Positions 18,772 to 30,275 of a stretch of DNA of 64,000 nucleotides are shown here, piece by piece. Made by a program: the position numbers and the translations under genes. The notes under the pieces were generated by a model. That model saw only the letters and a program-made list of their open reading frames with translations. It had not been told where the DNA came from and did not search any database. Positions within the stretch are counted from its first letter, which is position 1. Every line of letters starts with the position of its first letter. This stretch comes from Branchiostoma floridae (taxonomy: Eukaryota > Chordata > Leptocardii > Amphioxiformes > Branchiostomatidae), in assembly GCF_000003815.2 (NCBI RefSeq), contig NC_049982.1, positions 14,086 through 78,085 of the forward strand, in the 5' to 3' direction.

Positions 18772-18850
18772 CTTGTTTTCAAGAAACCATAATTTTTCAC
18801 CTGGCGGCGGCCATCTTTGGTAGAAACCATTTCGCTGGAGGGGCGACAGA
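18772..18850 (-). promoter_or_regulatory. Probable SCYL2 5' UTR exon and promoter with YY1-like site
   Basis: A good donor on the minus strand (AACAAG|GTAAGT, GT at 18771-18770) precedes the first coding exon by about 0.9 kb. Just upstream, 18803-18818 reads AAAGATGGCCGCCGCC on the minus strand, close to the YY1 consensus AAGATGGCGGC that marks the start of many housekeeping transcripts. The exon's 5' end is a guess. Confidence 0.4.
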
Positions 18851-18859
18851 ACCTGGTAG

Positions 18860-20074
18860 TCTCTACAATACACCGGTCTGGTAGGAGTAGGTTCTTAATT
18901 GGCCTAGGAGTGCATTGACCAACTGCAAAAGACTGACTGAGATACTGAGAAACTTATTTTCTCACTTTTTGGCCAAATTCTTGGAGATTTAACGGTATAA
19001 GAAACTGCTGGAAGAGGAAATCATGGTCAATCATTTGTCAAACCCTGGAACACAAAGCCACACATACATCTCTCGAAACATATCATGCAGTTTTTCAGTT
19101 GCGATGAGCTGAAAACAGTTTCATACATCGACGAAACTGTCGAAATTTTTTTTTGCACAACAACAACAACCATCTCGCCATGATAATTTGTTTTCCAGGT
19201 ATTTTAGGACAAGTTTGGGCACGCCCACTTGTGCATATAATTAGTGACGTAAAGGATAGACGAGTCTAAACGCCGAGCAGGTTGTGATTTCATTTCTACT
19301 CGATATGTTAGATTCCTTTTGCGTCTATGTTGAACTATATTAGGTATTTTTAAAGATTTTTATAAATTTAATAATCGCTCATATTTATTATTTGGGCCAT
19401 TTTAGCATGATGCAATGCTTTTTAGGAGTCAAATTTAGCAAAACACCCCCGTAGGTAGTTTCGCCCGAAAGAAAGTGGGGAATCCCCGTTCTTTCCCCGT
19501 GTTCATAATTCTCGTTACTGAAGCGCTAACCATTCACTTACGAATGTAACCGGCCAGACATGAGTGTTTTGCCTGGCTTACTACATAGAAGGAAGTTCGT
19601 AGAAAAATCCCCGAATAACGGGAAGTGAATCCGAAATACACCCCCTATAGAAGACGAGGAACCCCCTCCAGGGTATGGCAGCACAAGTTCCGGTGTAGTT
19701 CTAGGCGGGAAAAAGGTAGGGCTGCGTTGTGATCCACTGTAACTTGGGTAAGCCTTTCTCTTGCAGCAGAGGTTGTGTTTTTCTCACGTACGATTTTGGC
19801 CAGTGGCAATTTGTGTTTATGTGACGAGTCAGTTTGGTCAGCACGTTAACTTTAATATGTAAACAACATAGCCACGTGTAACGCTATATCGATCATGCAT
19901 GGGTATTGGGACCTCAAAACTTGCACCCCCACGACCCTAATCTGTTCTAAACTTCATATATGTGAAATGGGCTGTGGTTTTACCAATGCTTGTGGAGATA
20001 TCCATAGTTATTGACCTCGATGCTTTTGTAAACTGTCCCTGTATGTAGTGCATATGCATGGGTAGGGCTCTGTC

Positions 20075-20110
<36 letters not shown>

Positions 20111-20592
20111 TATTGTTGTAAAATAGACCTCATAATCAGCATAAACTTTCCTCTAGCATAATAGCAGCAAAAGTAATTGCATGAAAGTTGCCATGCAGAC
20201 TTCCCCTTTCTTGCCTGCGTCCAGTCCAGTTTCTGACATTGATGAGATGTTTTTCTGCACGTAGCTCCCCAAAAGGGTGTTGCCAGAATCTGTCACAGCA
20301 AACATTTAAAGTGAACATTGTGAGTCACCAGGTGCTGTGGCTTGTAATACGATACCAGGTATTGTTAGGGGTTGGGGAAGAGCATGGATCAAAACTGTTT
20401 TCATACGCCTGATGTATATTCATAAACAGCTCGCAAAACAAAGACTTCTTTTATTCAAGGTAAACACCATGGCACAATAGACAATATGCGGCATTATGCA
20501 TCATGTGAGTTGTCAATAATGCAAATATTGGATTCTGTCAAACTCAGACTGGTCAAACAGGGTCAAGGGAGGCCAATGTGTGATGCACTGTT
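18860..20592. other. Intergenic region, possible divergent promoter
   Basis: No credible coding frame. It lies upstream of SCYL2 and contains a (TG)n run at about 20080-20110. GGGAAAAAG|GTAGGG at about 19711 could be a donor of a plus-strand 5' UTR exon, for example of the TRAF6-like gene, but nothing else supports this. Confidence 0.3.
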
Positions 20593-20734
20593 TACTGTAA
20601 ATGCAGAAACTTTCGCAGTGGTTTAATGTTTGCGGTGAAGTGACTACCGCAAACTTTAAAAAAACACTGCGAAAAGTCCTTTTTCCCCACTTCTGCGAAA
20701 TCAAATCCCCGCGAAATGAAATGCATTTACAGTA
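20593..20734. mobile_element. MITE with CTGTAAATGCA ends, 142 bp (short copy)
   Basis: Same termini as 15016-15228 (TACTGTAAATGCAGAAA and inverse) with a shorter hairpin interior. Confidence 0.8.
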
Positions 20735-20894
20735 CTTACCAGGGTTATGACCTCCTTGGTTGACTTAACTCCAAGACTTATGGTTTACGACTTGTGGAAG
20801 AAGATTGAACTTTATCTTACCCTTCAAATGAACTTGGACCTGTCCAATGTTCTTGTTCACAGAAAGGACCTGTGTCTACTAGTACTGATAATTC

Positions 20895-22175
20895 TGGGAA
20901 GGTGCTTTAGAGACACGTGGCTGCAGCAACAGGTCATATAAGTACCAGGTATTGAGGTAACCTATATCGCCCCCCGTCTCTGTTCCAACTTGTTTTTGGA
21001 GCTCTTTTAACACTTTGTATGCGTGTAATTAAGGTCATACATGTCAGTTGTCATCAGAATAAAAGGTGTTAGCCTCTAAAACATCATTTGGTATCCATTC
21101 TCATCTTATTCTAGCAGACTATCTCGGAGTCCGCAATTTGTTCCGCAAACAATCTTGGCTATGCTATCACGCCTTACCTTTCTGACAAGCAAATTCATTC
21201 CTTCGCCAGTTTTTGCAACAGCACTACAGATGCAAAGAGAATTTTGGTATCTATGCAAATTACTAGTCATCTATGTGTTGTTTTGAAATCGCAATGGACA
21301 AACTTTGTGTGGCATACAATAGCGAATATATTTTCAATCAAATACTTTCAATCACCTATTTTTTATTGATACACAGATTTCTAACAGATTTTTATTGTGC
21401 AGGAAACTTCAGCACAAAGATTTTACTTGTCCACCTTTCAAACACATTTCCCAACAGGGAGGAAGGCTTTAGTAGGCTTCTGAGTGACAACTAGGGGTGG
21501 GTACCGGTACAGAAAATCCAGGTCCGGTTCAGCTCCAGAGGATCAGGTTCAGGTTTGGACCTGAACCTGATTCAGTAAGTGAGAACTTGTGGATGGACGA
21601 TACTCAAAACAATGGTCAATTTCGCAACAAAGTAATCTGTTTGGTGGAGTATTCGAATCCCACTGGCGTTTTAAAATCCTACAAGGCTAACTGCCTGTAG
21701 GACTTGGTAGAAATGACTACAGACTCTTTTCTACTTCTCTTGTTATTTTCTTCGATCCATAAGCCCCCAAACAAGTGAATGCCTAATCATATAATCTATT
21801 CATTTTCTAATAGGTCCAATATCCGGTCCAGCTGATTTTTTCAGGTTCGGTTTAAAATTCCGGACTGGTCCAATAAGAAAAAACGGTTTTATACCGGTAC
21901 AGTGTACCGGTACCCAACCCTAGTGACAACTGAGTCCATTATAATAACAGATTCTGAGGATCTGTACACATCTAAATCAAACACTTAAAAAGGCCCCACT
22001 AAAAGTACAAGGTGTGTGAAAATAACAGAAACAAAGTCTTACAGGAACATGGTCTTACTTTACGCCCATACAAAAAGTGTAAAATGAACTCCAAAAGCAA
22101 GTTGGAACCGAGACGGGAGGCGACACAGGTTACCTGGTACTTATGACCTGTTGCTGCAGTGGGGTGTCCCTAACT
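20895..22175. mobile_element. Inverted-repeat DNA element interrupted by a nested hAT MITE
   Basis: Arms of about 120 bp (about 20920-21040 and 22060-22165) are inverted copies. Shared blocks are GCAGCAACAGGTCAT, AAGTACCAGGT, CCCGTCTC and TTCCAACTTG. The 431-bp MITE at 21492-21922 sits in the interior. No transposase frame is visible, and the outer borders are approximate. Confidence 0.65.
21492..21922. mobile_element. hAT-like MITE, 431 bp (second copy)
   Basis: TAGGGGTGGGTACCGGTAC at the left, the inverse at the right, with perfect 8-bp duplication GTGACAAC (21484-21491, 21923-21930). Same length and internal order as 1808-2238, so the two are copies of one family. Confidence 0.9.
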
Positions 22176-23660
22176 TCCCTTTCCGGAAGTAACAGCACCA
22201 CAAAAGCACTCGCACACTTGGACAAGTCCTGATTTATTTGAAGTCTTGGATATTTTCTTTGTCTTAAAATTTGAAGTAAGTTATAATATGGAAGTAGGGC
22301 AACCTAAAATGTTGATTGGCCCAACCTGGCTTTTGGCTCATCAACCTGGCTGAAAAAAGGATGTCGAGCACTTATTAACTTATGCACCTAAATGTTTAGT
22401 TAAGGTGTGCCCTTACACCTGCACCCAAAAATGAACTTCTAGCCCTGGGAAGTTGGCAGCAGGTTGTGATTGACACCATAAGGTCCTTTCGGACTTGTAT
22501 GCTTTTATCACTAAAAGCAAACACTCTGAAAGTCCCTACTTGAGGTGTACAAAAATAACAGGAACTAAAGTTATCAAAAGTCGGAACTAAAATAAGAATG
22601 TTTAAGTTTCTTCCTGCTCTTGAAGTTTTATGAAAACCACTTGTTGAAGTTATTTTTACCAGTTTGTACTTATTAACAAGTGGCTCCTCTAAAACATCAT
22701 CAGGTATTGGATATTGGAGAGCCATGTATACATGTATCCTCAAATTTTAGTTCCTGCGGTGCATAATGATTTTTCAGGAAATGGACAAGGGGAAGAAAAA
22801 GTTTCTTGACTTATTAGATTTTGGCAAATCCTGTGGGGTAATGCGATATCAGAAGGGGGTGTTCTTACCCTAATATGGAGGCTTAAAAAATTTGCAAAAC
22901 ATGGACCAATTCAAGGCTTCCTTATAATTACTAGTCAGGCAAGTTAGGGTGCTAAAATGGGAGATTTCTGGCTGAGGGCAGTCTTGCATGATTAGTGCTG
23001 CACAAAACCCGGACCGTTATCCCTCCTAGTCCTAGTACTCAGAGTAAATGTTTTAATCAGACTTTGAGTTTGACTTTATTCAGATCCACAAGTAGCTTAA
23101 CAATATGTCAAGTACATATCATGCATCTAACATTGTGTTATTCAGAAAATTACCAGAGTGATATCAATCTAACGTTGGACCTTCAACATTCAGTCTGCAT
23201 TGTGTGTATACCTGGGACTGTTCTTTGCATACAAAGATAAGTTCTACATCTAGATATGTGATGCTTGGTGAGCAAAGCAGATCAAATTGACAGTCTTACT
23301 CTACTCTGTTATTGTTTGGGATGTTGTTGCCCTTGACAACTAGGATACTGTTTCAGTTCCCATTTTCTGCTGACGTCAATTAGTGTACATTGGCATTTGT
23401 GGGGATTAAATCGAGTAATAACAATTAATCATCCTTGCACTAACTGCAGACAACCCACTGGGTGCATGAGGCACTTAGTTAGTTAAAGTTGCTAGTAAGT
23501 TCTAAACCAGATGGTGCACAGGGCATGATTGCCCAGCTCACGTGAACAGCTTCATTAGCTTGGTAAAGTCACTGGATCACAAAATTCTTTGTACATAACC
23601 AAGACATTAGTGTTTTATTCAAGACCAATTGTGATTGTGTTTAAAACAACCAGACCCATT
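22176..23660. other. No gene seen
   Basis: AT-rich DNA without convincing exons, splice-bounded frames or complete mobile elements. ORFs here are short and lack protein-like composition. Confidence 0.5.
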
Positions 23661-23870
23661 AACTCACTCGCTTACTTACTCTCACTCAGTCACTCTTTCA
23701 CTCACTCACTCACGCACGCACGCACGCACTCACGCAAGCACGCACGCTCACTCGCACGCACTCATGCACTCGCTAACTCACTCACGCACGCACTCACTCT
23801 CACTCACTCACTCACTCACTCACTCACTCACTCTCTCACTCTCTCACTCACTCACTCACTCACATTATTC
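23660..23870. repeat. (TCAC)n / (GCAC)n microsatellite
   Basis: A long TCAC tetranucleotide tract with CGCA variants. The overlapping ORFs in two frames are repeat artefacts. Confidence 0.95.
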
Positions 23871-24291
23871 AACCTATTGCACAATTGTGAATTGTACTAT
23901 TTTCCCACCCACCCATGTAGTCTTGGAGAGTAAGCTGATCTAAATGTAAAATAGCCAAGCTTAAGGGCTTTTCTTGGTAGGCAATTAGGCATAGTTTTTT
24001 TTTTCCTGGAAATATCACAAACCTACCCCCGACTACTTGGCAGAACTTGTTTTAGCCCCAGTACGTAGTCAGGTCAATATAGCTCAAGCGGATGTCCGCA
24101 AGAAATAACTGGAAAGACACAGCAGACAAAGCCAACTGCAACTGTGCAGGTTTTCCAGAAAACGGAGTGGCAAACTTTGGATCATGGCAAAATTCTGACT
24201 GGTGGCATTTAAGAAATTGCACTGACCCAGACCTCTCCCTGCAAATACCATGATTGTACACACTGTATTATAACACTAACATACACCACTT

Positions 24292-24899
24292 GTATAACGT
24301 TAGTTCACCTTTATCTGTTGTTTTTAAAAACACAGTATTTAGGGATATCAAGTCGACCGATGGTGGTTTCAAAATACAATATTTTGGAAATAGTAAAGTT
24401 TGAAACCACCTTCCATCGACTTAAGGCCTAGGAAAAAAAATGTTGTGTTTCCTGTTTCAGTCATGAAAAAATTAGGGTCGGTAGGTAGGGATTATCTTCT
24501 TTTTTTTCTTGTAATTTTTTTTAGGCTGGCCAAAGCTCTAGTAATACATATTACAATACAGTCGAACAAAGTAACCTGAAGTGCATGAGGACACTTCAAA
24601 CTTTAATCTTGTGCACAATAGATACATTTATCCTTCATTAGATTGGACAAGCAGTGTTTTTGCTTCAATAGGAAGCAGGCTGAATAAAAATTCTAACTGG
24701 AAACTGTGACTCCTTTGCCCACCCCCAAAAAAAGTCTAGGGTCGGCAGGTAGGGTCGGCAGGTTTTTCTAGGGTAGGTAGGGAAACAGGAAACACAACAT
24801 TTTTTTTCCTAGGCCTAATATTTCTAAATACCCTACTTTTTCTAAACAACGGATATAGGTTGTCCCACGGATACTAGTAAAGGTGAAATAGCGTTATAC
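24292..24899. mobile_element. MITE with GTATAACGTTAGTTCACC ends, host of a nested MITE
   Basis: Left end GTATAACGTTAGTTCACCTT, right end inverse. Inner motifs GGATATCAAGTCGAC and GTTTGAAACCACC. Interrupted at 24425-24815 by another MITE. Relatives are at 26729-26938 (complete), 26413-26530 (one end) and 37085-37215 (degenerate). Confidence 0.75.
24425..24815. mobile_element. MITE with GGCCTAGGAAAA ends (copy B), nested, 391 bp
   Basis: Ends GGCCTAGGAAAAAAAATG and inverse, flanked by TAA on both sides (24422-24424, 24816-24818). The 3-bp TAA duplication and GGCC ends suggest a PIF/Harbinger-derived MITE. It sits inside the element 24292-24899. Confidence 0.75.
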
Positions 24900-25004
24900 A
24901 TATAATTAGTCGTTTTTTTTAATGTACCAAGAATATTGTTACTAATTTTTATATCCTACATCCATGTCAACTTCCATTTGTTATAATTTACTGTCCTTGT
25001 CTGT

Positions 25005-25110
25005 CAGCAGGGCTAGCCCTTTGTAATAGCCACAGGCTAGTTGGGCAGCCCTGGCTGTTCATGCTGAACAGACAAACCAATAAATAAATAGATAAATAAA
25101 TGAATGAAAT
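25005..25110 (+). mobile_element. LINE 3' end with (AATAAATA)n tail
   Basis: GCAGGGCTAGCCCTTTG, then GGCAGCCCTGGCTGTTCA and a run of AATAAATAGATAAATAAA. The same end lies inverted at 58857-58952, so it is a dispersed family tail. Confidence 0.6.
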
Positions 25111-26412
25111 TGTTATCCACAAGGTTGTGTTCATTAGATAACAGATCGGTGTGAGCAAAATTATTGATAGGTATTGTTCATTTGTTGTAGTACATTGTAT
25201 TGTAATTTATAGCATATTGATCACTGACGGACCTTTGGACTCTAAGTTATAAGGAAACTTCCCCTCAATGAACCCCCAGGTAACCCAAGTACACACCCCT
25301 TCTCCCGGAAGTAGGAAGGAACTACAGTACTGAAGTAACTGTACCTGATCCAATCTTAGCCCAGTCAGGAAGCTATTCTCTCACTGTTTACAGAAAAACA
25401 GGTGCTCAACTGTGCAAATTCAACGAACCTCAGGAGTTTCCTCATTTAGAGTACATTGAATTACTAGTAGGTGGGACATGGGCTGACTCAACTGCTAAAG
25501 TATACATGGTTCTTGCCAGACTGGAAGTTGGGCATGCTTGAACATTTGTTCTCTTGCATTGACCTTCAACTTCCGTATGTTAGACTTTCCACATACTGCC
25601 TCTCCAAGTTGCAAGTTAGCTGTCGATGCTTGTCGTTTTTTTTTTTTTTTTTCTTTCAAGTGAAGTGAATGCCTTCAACTTTTGTGCTTTGGTCTTCCTA
25701 CTGCGCCACCCAAAGTTTTGTCAACCAGTCTTTTTTTTTCTTGCACAGTCATGACGGCCCACAAGTGTGGTGGTGATGAATGAAGTCAGCCTTGTTCAGT
25801 GAAGTGGGGTGAGGACTGTTTGATGGAGCGGCAGCTTCGCACTTGTTCCAGTCGGAAAGTGAACCAACCCTGGTGAGAGCAGTTTCTTATTATCATCCAG
25901 CCTTGTCAAATCAAGCCGGCAGCCGGCTATTTTCCCCGCCTACTTTACATTTTTCAGCCGCCTACTTTTGTTACAAAATCCCCCAGCAATTTGTCTTGAT
26001 AAACCTCTGGCAGTTTTCTGATAGCTTACTGGGTCTTCGGGGATCTGAAAACTGTCATTTTGACGAATGTCCCACAAGTTTTCTCTGTTGTTTACATTAT
26101 CTGAGCTTGCAGCAGACACTGCCACCACACCTCCAAGGAGGCGGAGTTCTAATATCTGGACCTTTGAGTGCATGGGCCTAGCTCTGTGTGCCTGTGACTA
26201 TTTTCTGGAATAACTAGAAACACAACATGCCTGATTGTGGATGGATTCTTTCACAAAATGGTAGAGGTTAATTCCAAGATATAAGCTGACAAGAAAAGTT
26301 GCCCAGAATACACCAAAAACGATGTTTAGGGGTCTAAATTTACAAATTTTTCCTGGGGGAGGCCCCCCCAAACCCCCCCTACAGGAGGGGGGCAACCCCC
26401 CTCCCGTACCTA
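25111..26412. other. No gene seen
   Basis: Contains a T-run (25637-25653) and a C/G-rich inverted block (26356-26405, CCTGGGGGAGGCCCCCC and a partial complement) that looks like a repeat fragment. No exon-like frames. Confidence 0.5.
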
Positions 26413-26530
26413 CCCTGAAAATATTGCAATTTGAAACCAACGTCCGTCGACTTGATATCGCTAAATAGTTCGTTTTTAAAAACAAGGGATATTATAGGTT
26501 ACCATGTGGATAAAGGTGAACTACCGTAAC
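26413..26530. mobile_element. Truncated MITE of the GTTAGTTCACC family
   Basis: Matches the right half of that family: GTCGACTTGATATC, then AAAGGTGAACTACCGTAAC at the end. Confidence 0.65.
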
Positions 26531-26728
26531 ATGTAAGCAGCACTAGTATTTGAGTTGGCTCTTTAATTTTTATAATAATGTCAATCACTGCCCATTACAG
26601 TATGAACTTGCAAAATTAAATTACATAATATGGAATAAAAGAATTATTGCTATCTTGTTGCGTTACTATTACAGTTGCTGTATTAAGAAGCCAGATCTCA
26701 TTTTCCGTTATATCTAGTAATCTACATG

Positions 26729-26938
26729 TAACGTTAGTTCACCTTTATCCGCCTTTAACCCCCTATCCGTTGTGTTGCTAAACAGGGTATCCAGTCAATG
26801 AACAGTGGTTTAAAATTGTACTATTTTCAAGATATTGCAGTTTGAAACCACCGTCTGTCGACTTGATATCCCTAAAAACATTGTTCTTAAAAAGAACGGA
26901 TAAAGGTTACCCTACAGATAAAGGTGAACTAGTGTTAC
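26729..26938. mobile_element. Complete MITE of the GTTAGTTCACC family, 210 bp
   Basis: Starts GTAACGTTAGTTCACCTTTA and ends with the inverse AAAGGTGAACTAGTGTTAC. Shares GTCGACTTGATATCCCTAA with the copy at 24292-24899. Confidence 0.75.
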
Positions 26939-27611
26939 TTCCTTGTGTAACATGTTTTGAATTTGTTAGTTACCGTACCTCTTGTGCCAGGCTGCACCAG
27001 TTGAAGAAAGGCATCGATATCCCCTTTCTACCAATGTTTACTTCTGTTACGTTTTCAGTACCTGGCACACCCGATAGTGTGAGATTAACATATGCCTGTA
27101 AAGGAATTCAGCGTCACTTCATATTTGTTAGGGAACAGACCTGCATTGGGCACCCCTATCTTCCGATGTATCTAAGGGTTAGGGTTTGACACTGCAGTTG
27201 TTGGGGTGTCAGAAGAGGCCTAGAAAGGGAGAAACGTAAACACAATTAGTCCTGTATATGTGTCCATAGTATATAGAATGATATGTTGATGTCTGTCAAA
27301 CATTTTAGTTATGATGCATTAATGGTCAAGAGTATAGGATATAGCAGGTCAAGGGATAGGATAGGGCACTATGTTCCAGGTACTGGTAGAATTGTGGTTC
27401 TAGAGCTCGTGAAGCGGAATTATGCAAATTAAGCAATCAAATATTATTAGTGTTATGCCTGTAATTCTTGCTATGATGTCATCCACAGTACAAAGTGATG
27501 TTTGTGTGAACATCTCCTCCTTTGCAGTCGTTGGAAGAGTTAAACTTTGATAAAGCTCCTGGTGACCTTCTCTGGTACTGCAGCAGAACCTTCATTTTTG
27601 ATATCTTGTGT
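26939..27611. other. No gene seen
   Basis: Unremarkable AT-rich intergenic DNA up to the MITE that hosts the LINE. Confidence 0.5.
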
Positions 27612-28102
27612 TCAGGCCACACCAATTTAATTTCTTGGTTCACGGATTCGCTCGCTTCTATTTTTTGGAAAAAAAAATAAAAATAAAAATTACCACTCAG
27701 CAAATTTTCACCATTAAAGAATGAAACCATTCACCAACTTTCTGGTGTAGCAAATTGGTCTTTATATTATAAGCTCCTTAAAATGTGGGTATTATTATTG
27801 CAGTTATATTTTTCATTCATGTTTTTGTACTTTTTTCAAGCTGAAAACTTTTATTATGTTTTGGATTAGCCCTTACCTTTACCCCTACCATTTTACAATT
27901 TTTATTTTTATTTCGCCCTCTCGCTCCATATTTTTCATGAAAAAATCCGTGAACCAAGAAATCGGACAAGATGGCGGCCCCCAGATAGGTGTGTTACGGT
28001 TGAGGTGCGCTCCTGCCTACTTAAATCTCCACGCTATGTCTAAATAGAACTCAAACCGCATCAATTTCTGGGAGTCTAGGACGTTTATATTTGAACTGTT
28101 GA

Positions 28103-28984
28103 ATGGGAAAGAGAACTAGGCGCTCCAGGGGCTCTAGCAGCACGGAAGAAGGTAGTCCGAATCTGAAACGCTGCCCCCCACCCAAGACACCAAAGATGGC
28201 GGCTTGTACGGGGAGCGACGAGTTGCAGTCTCTTTCACCAGAGCTTCAGACGCTCGCGCATCTGATCCTCAAACAGACTCAAAAACAACAGGAGACTCTA
28301 CTAGGTCAGTTTCAGGATGTTGGGGAAAAACTGTCTGGCCAAATTCGCGCTTTAGACAACAAGGTCCAGGGTTTGTCAGCCGACTTAACCAGTTTACGCG
28401 AGCGGGTGGGAGCAAACGAACACGCTGCGGAATTCCAGTCGGAGGAAATTCAAGACTTACGCCGAGCGCTAGACGAGGAACGACGTGCGAGACTGAAAGC
28501 TGACCTGCTGGCAGAGCGTTATTCGAGGAAAGCCGACATAATCATTAGAGGCCTGCCATGCAACAAGGAGGAAGATTCACAACAGGTATTTGCTGTCTTT
28601 TTGTCGGAGAAACTTCATCTTGCGCCCGTGCCTTTCGCCGCGGTCCATCGCCTCTCCAGACCTACAAAAACACGCCCGAACCCACCCCTGTTGGTCAGAT
28701 TGTTGAACTTTCACGATCGAGATCAGATTCTACGGGAGGGAAGGAAGTTACGCGGGAACAAGGAGGGACTGGCTGTTTACGAGCATCTTCCCCCTCCCCT
28801 TCAAGCAGCGAGGGCCAGCCTTGTCCCCGATCGAGACGCTGAAGCAGCAAAAGCCAAAGGTACTGATACTAGGGTTTCGATTTGGGTGCCTCTTAAGGCA
28901 ACGTACGCAGTGTTACTTGTGAACGGTCAAGAGAAGAAACGCGCCGATGCGATTGACCTTATGCTATCTACAAAGAACACATGA
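28103..28984 (+). CDS. LINE ORF1 (coiled-coil plus RRM-like RNA-binding protein)
   Basis: 293 residues. The basic, Ser-rich N-terminus (MGKRTRRSRGSSS) is followed by a long coiled coil (about residues 65-135; LDNKVQGLSADLTSLRERVG, IQDLRRALDEERRARLKADL). An RRM-like domain follows from about residue 145 (KADIIIRGLPCNKEED, then PNPPLLVRLLNFHDRDQIL), then a basic C-terminal domain. This order is that of L1-type ORF1p, which trimerises and coats LINE RNA. The start is the first ATG in frame after the 5' UTR. Confidence 0.88.
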   Translation: MGKRTRRSRGSSSTEEGSPNLKRCPPPKTPKMAACTGSDELQSLSPELQTLAHLILKQTQKQQETLLGQFQDVGEKLSGQIRALDNKVQGLSADLTSLRERVGANEHAAEFQSEEIQDLRRALDEERRARLKADLLAERYSRKADIIIRGLPCNKEEDSQQVFAVFLSEKLHLAPVPFAAVHRLSRPTKTRPNPPLLVRLLNFHDRDQILREGRKLRGNKEGLAVYEHLPPPLQAARASLVPDRDAEAAKAKGTDTRVSIWVPLKATYAVLLVNGQEKKRADAIDLMLSTKNT

Positions 28985-30275
28985 GGGTGAACATGTTGTT
29001 TAAAATGTGACTGCAATTATTAAACGAACATCTCATCCCTTTGAGGCACTGGTGTGTTTTTTATGAATGTGAAGACAGTATTAGTATATAGAATACCTTC
29101 CTGTCTTGTTTGTAAGTCACAGGAAGTAAGAAATATGCGGCGGCATTAAATTTTGGAATTGGCTTGCAGGCTTGACAGGTGCAAGCATTCGTTGGAACAC
29201 GTGCTGATCAGCGTGCACTTAATCGACTTGAAATGTCAACATACCTTGCGTAACCCACAGCCGAGCCGGTGTATTCCGTTGCTGCCTGTTCTTTTCTTTT
29301 GTTACAGTATTGTTTGAGTTCTGAATCGGCCCGATTCTCCTACTTGTGTTCATTCATATCCAGATGTTATATTCTGTTATTTTGATTTCTGACTTAGTTG
29401 GATTATAGAAAACTTATGATCATGTTATTTTTGTTTCCACTTACTTACTTTATACCAAAATGTTGATTATGTTATGTGGTTTTGAGTTTTGAATCAGACT
29501 GATTCCCATATTTATGTTGTTTGTTTTGAGCTCTGACTTTGTTTGTTCTACTCCAAGGCAGAGATCATGGGATTTTGTTTATGATTTCCTATTCTGCTTG
29601 AGTTATGCCAAAGTGGTGATCATGTTATGCTATTCTTAGTTTTTGAATCGGACCGATTCCCATAATTACTTTTCTTTATTATGTTAAGACGATGATCACG
29701 TTACGTTGATATGAGTTCGGTTTGATTTACACTAAAGTGGTGATTTCGTTATGTACATTTGAGTTAAGAAGTGGACCAATTTTTTTACTAATGACTGATA
29801 GTTGTGAGTTCAAAATGAAGTTTCAGAAGAAAGGTGATTTAGCTTACAAAACGTCACTTTCAGAAACAGAGCTACTATTCTATAATATTGAAGTGTAAGA
29901 TTGGTCCAATTTTCTTATCTTCACAATGTTTCCGTGGAATTAACAAATGCGATACTTTTGACGGAGCCAACGAGATGGAAGGGCCACCAAGCTTTGTAAC
30001 TCTTGTGTTCCGTTGAGCTTTATTTTGTTTTGTTCTAATGTTCTGTTATTTATTATTTTCGTTATTACTGCATGGCACGATGTGTTATGTTTTCATGTGT
30101 TTTATACCTAATTTTGAAGTGTTACCTATGCTATGTAGTTTAAGTGACCCCAATTACCTGCAACAGAATTATGCTACTTTGTGTACATTAGCTTTGCCCA
30201 ACTTATGTTTTGCATCCTGTGGACGCCCCTTTTTATCAAAATATTTGACAACTTATATTACTTTTCAAAGGTCTC
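28985..30275 (+). other. LINE inter-ORF region with repeated 15-nt palindromes
   Basis: 1.29 kb without a coding frame. It contains GAATCGGCCCGATTC (29333-29347), GAATCAGACTGATTC (29491-29505) and GAATCGGACCGATTC (29645-29659). Each is a perfect palindrome around one central base, and surrounding sequence is also repeated (GTGATCATGTTATG-like). Weaker relatives are near 29768 and 29905. Confidence 0.8.

Noticed and set aside
23589-23943. Two long ORFs rich in SLTH repeats
   Set aside because: Translation of the TCAC microsatellite.
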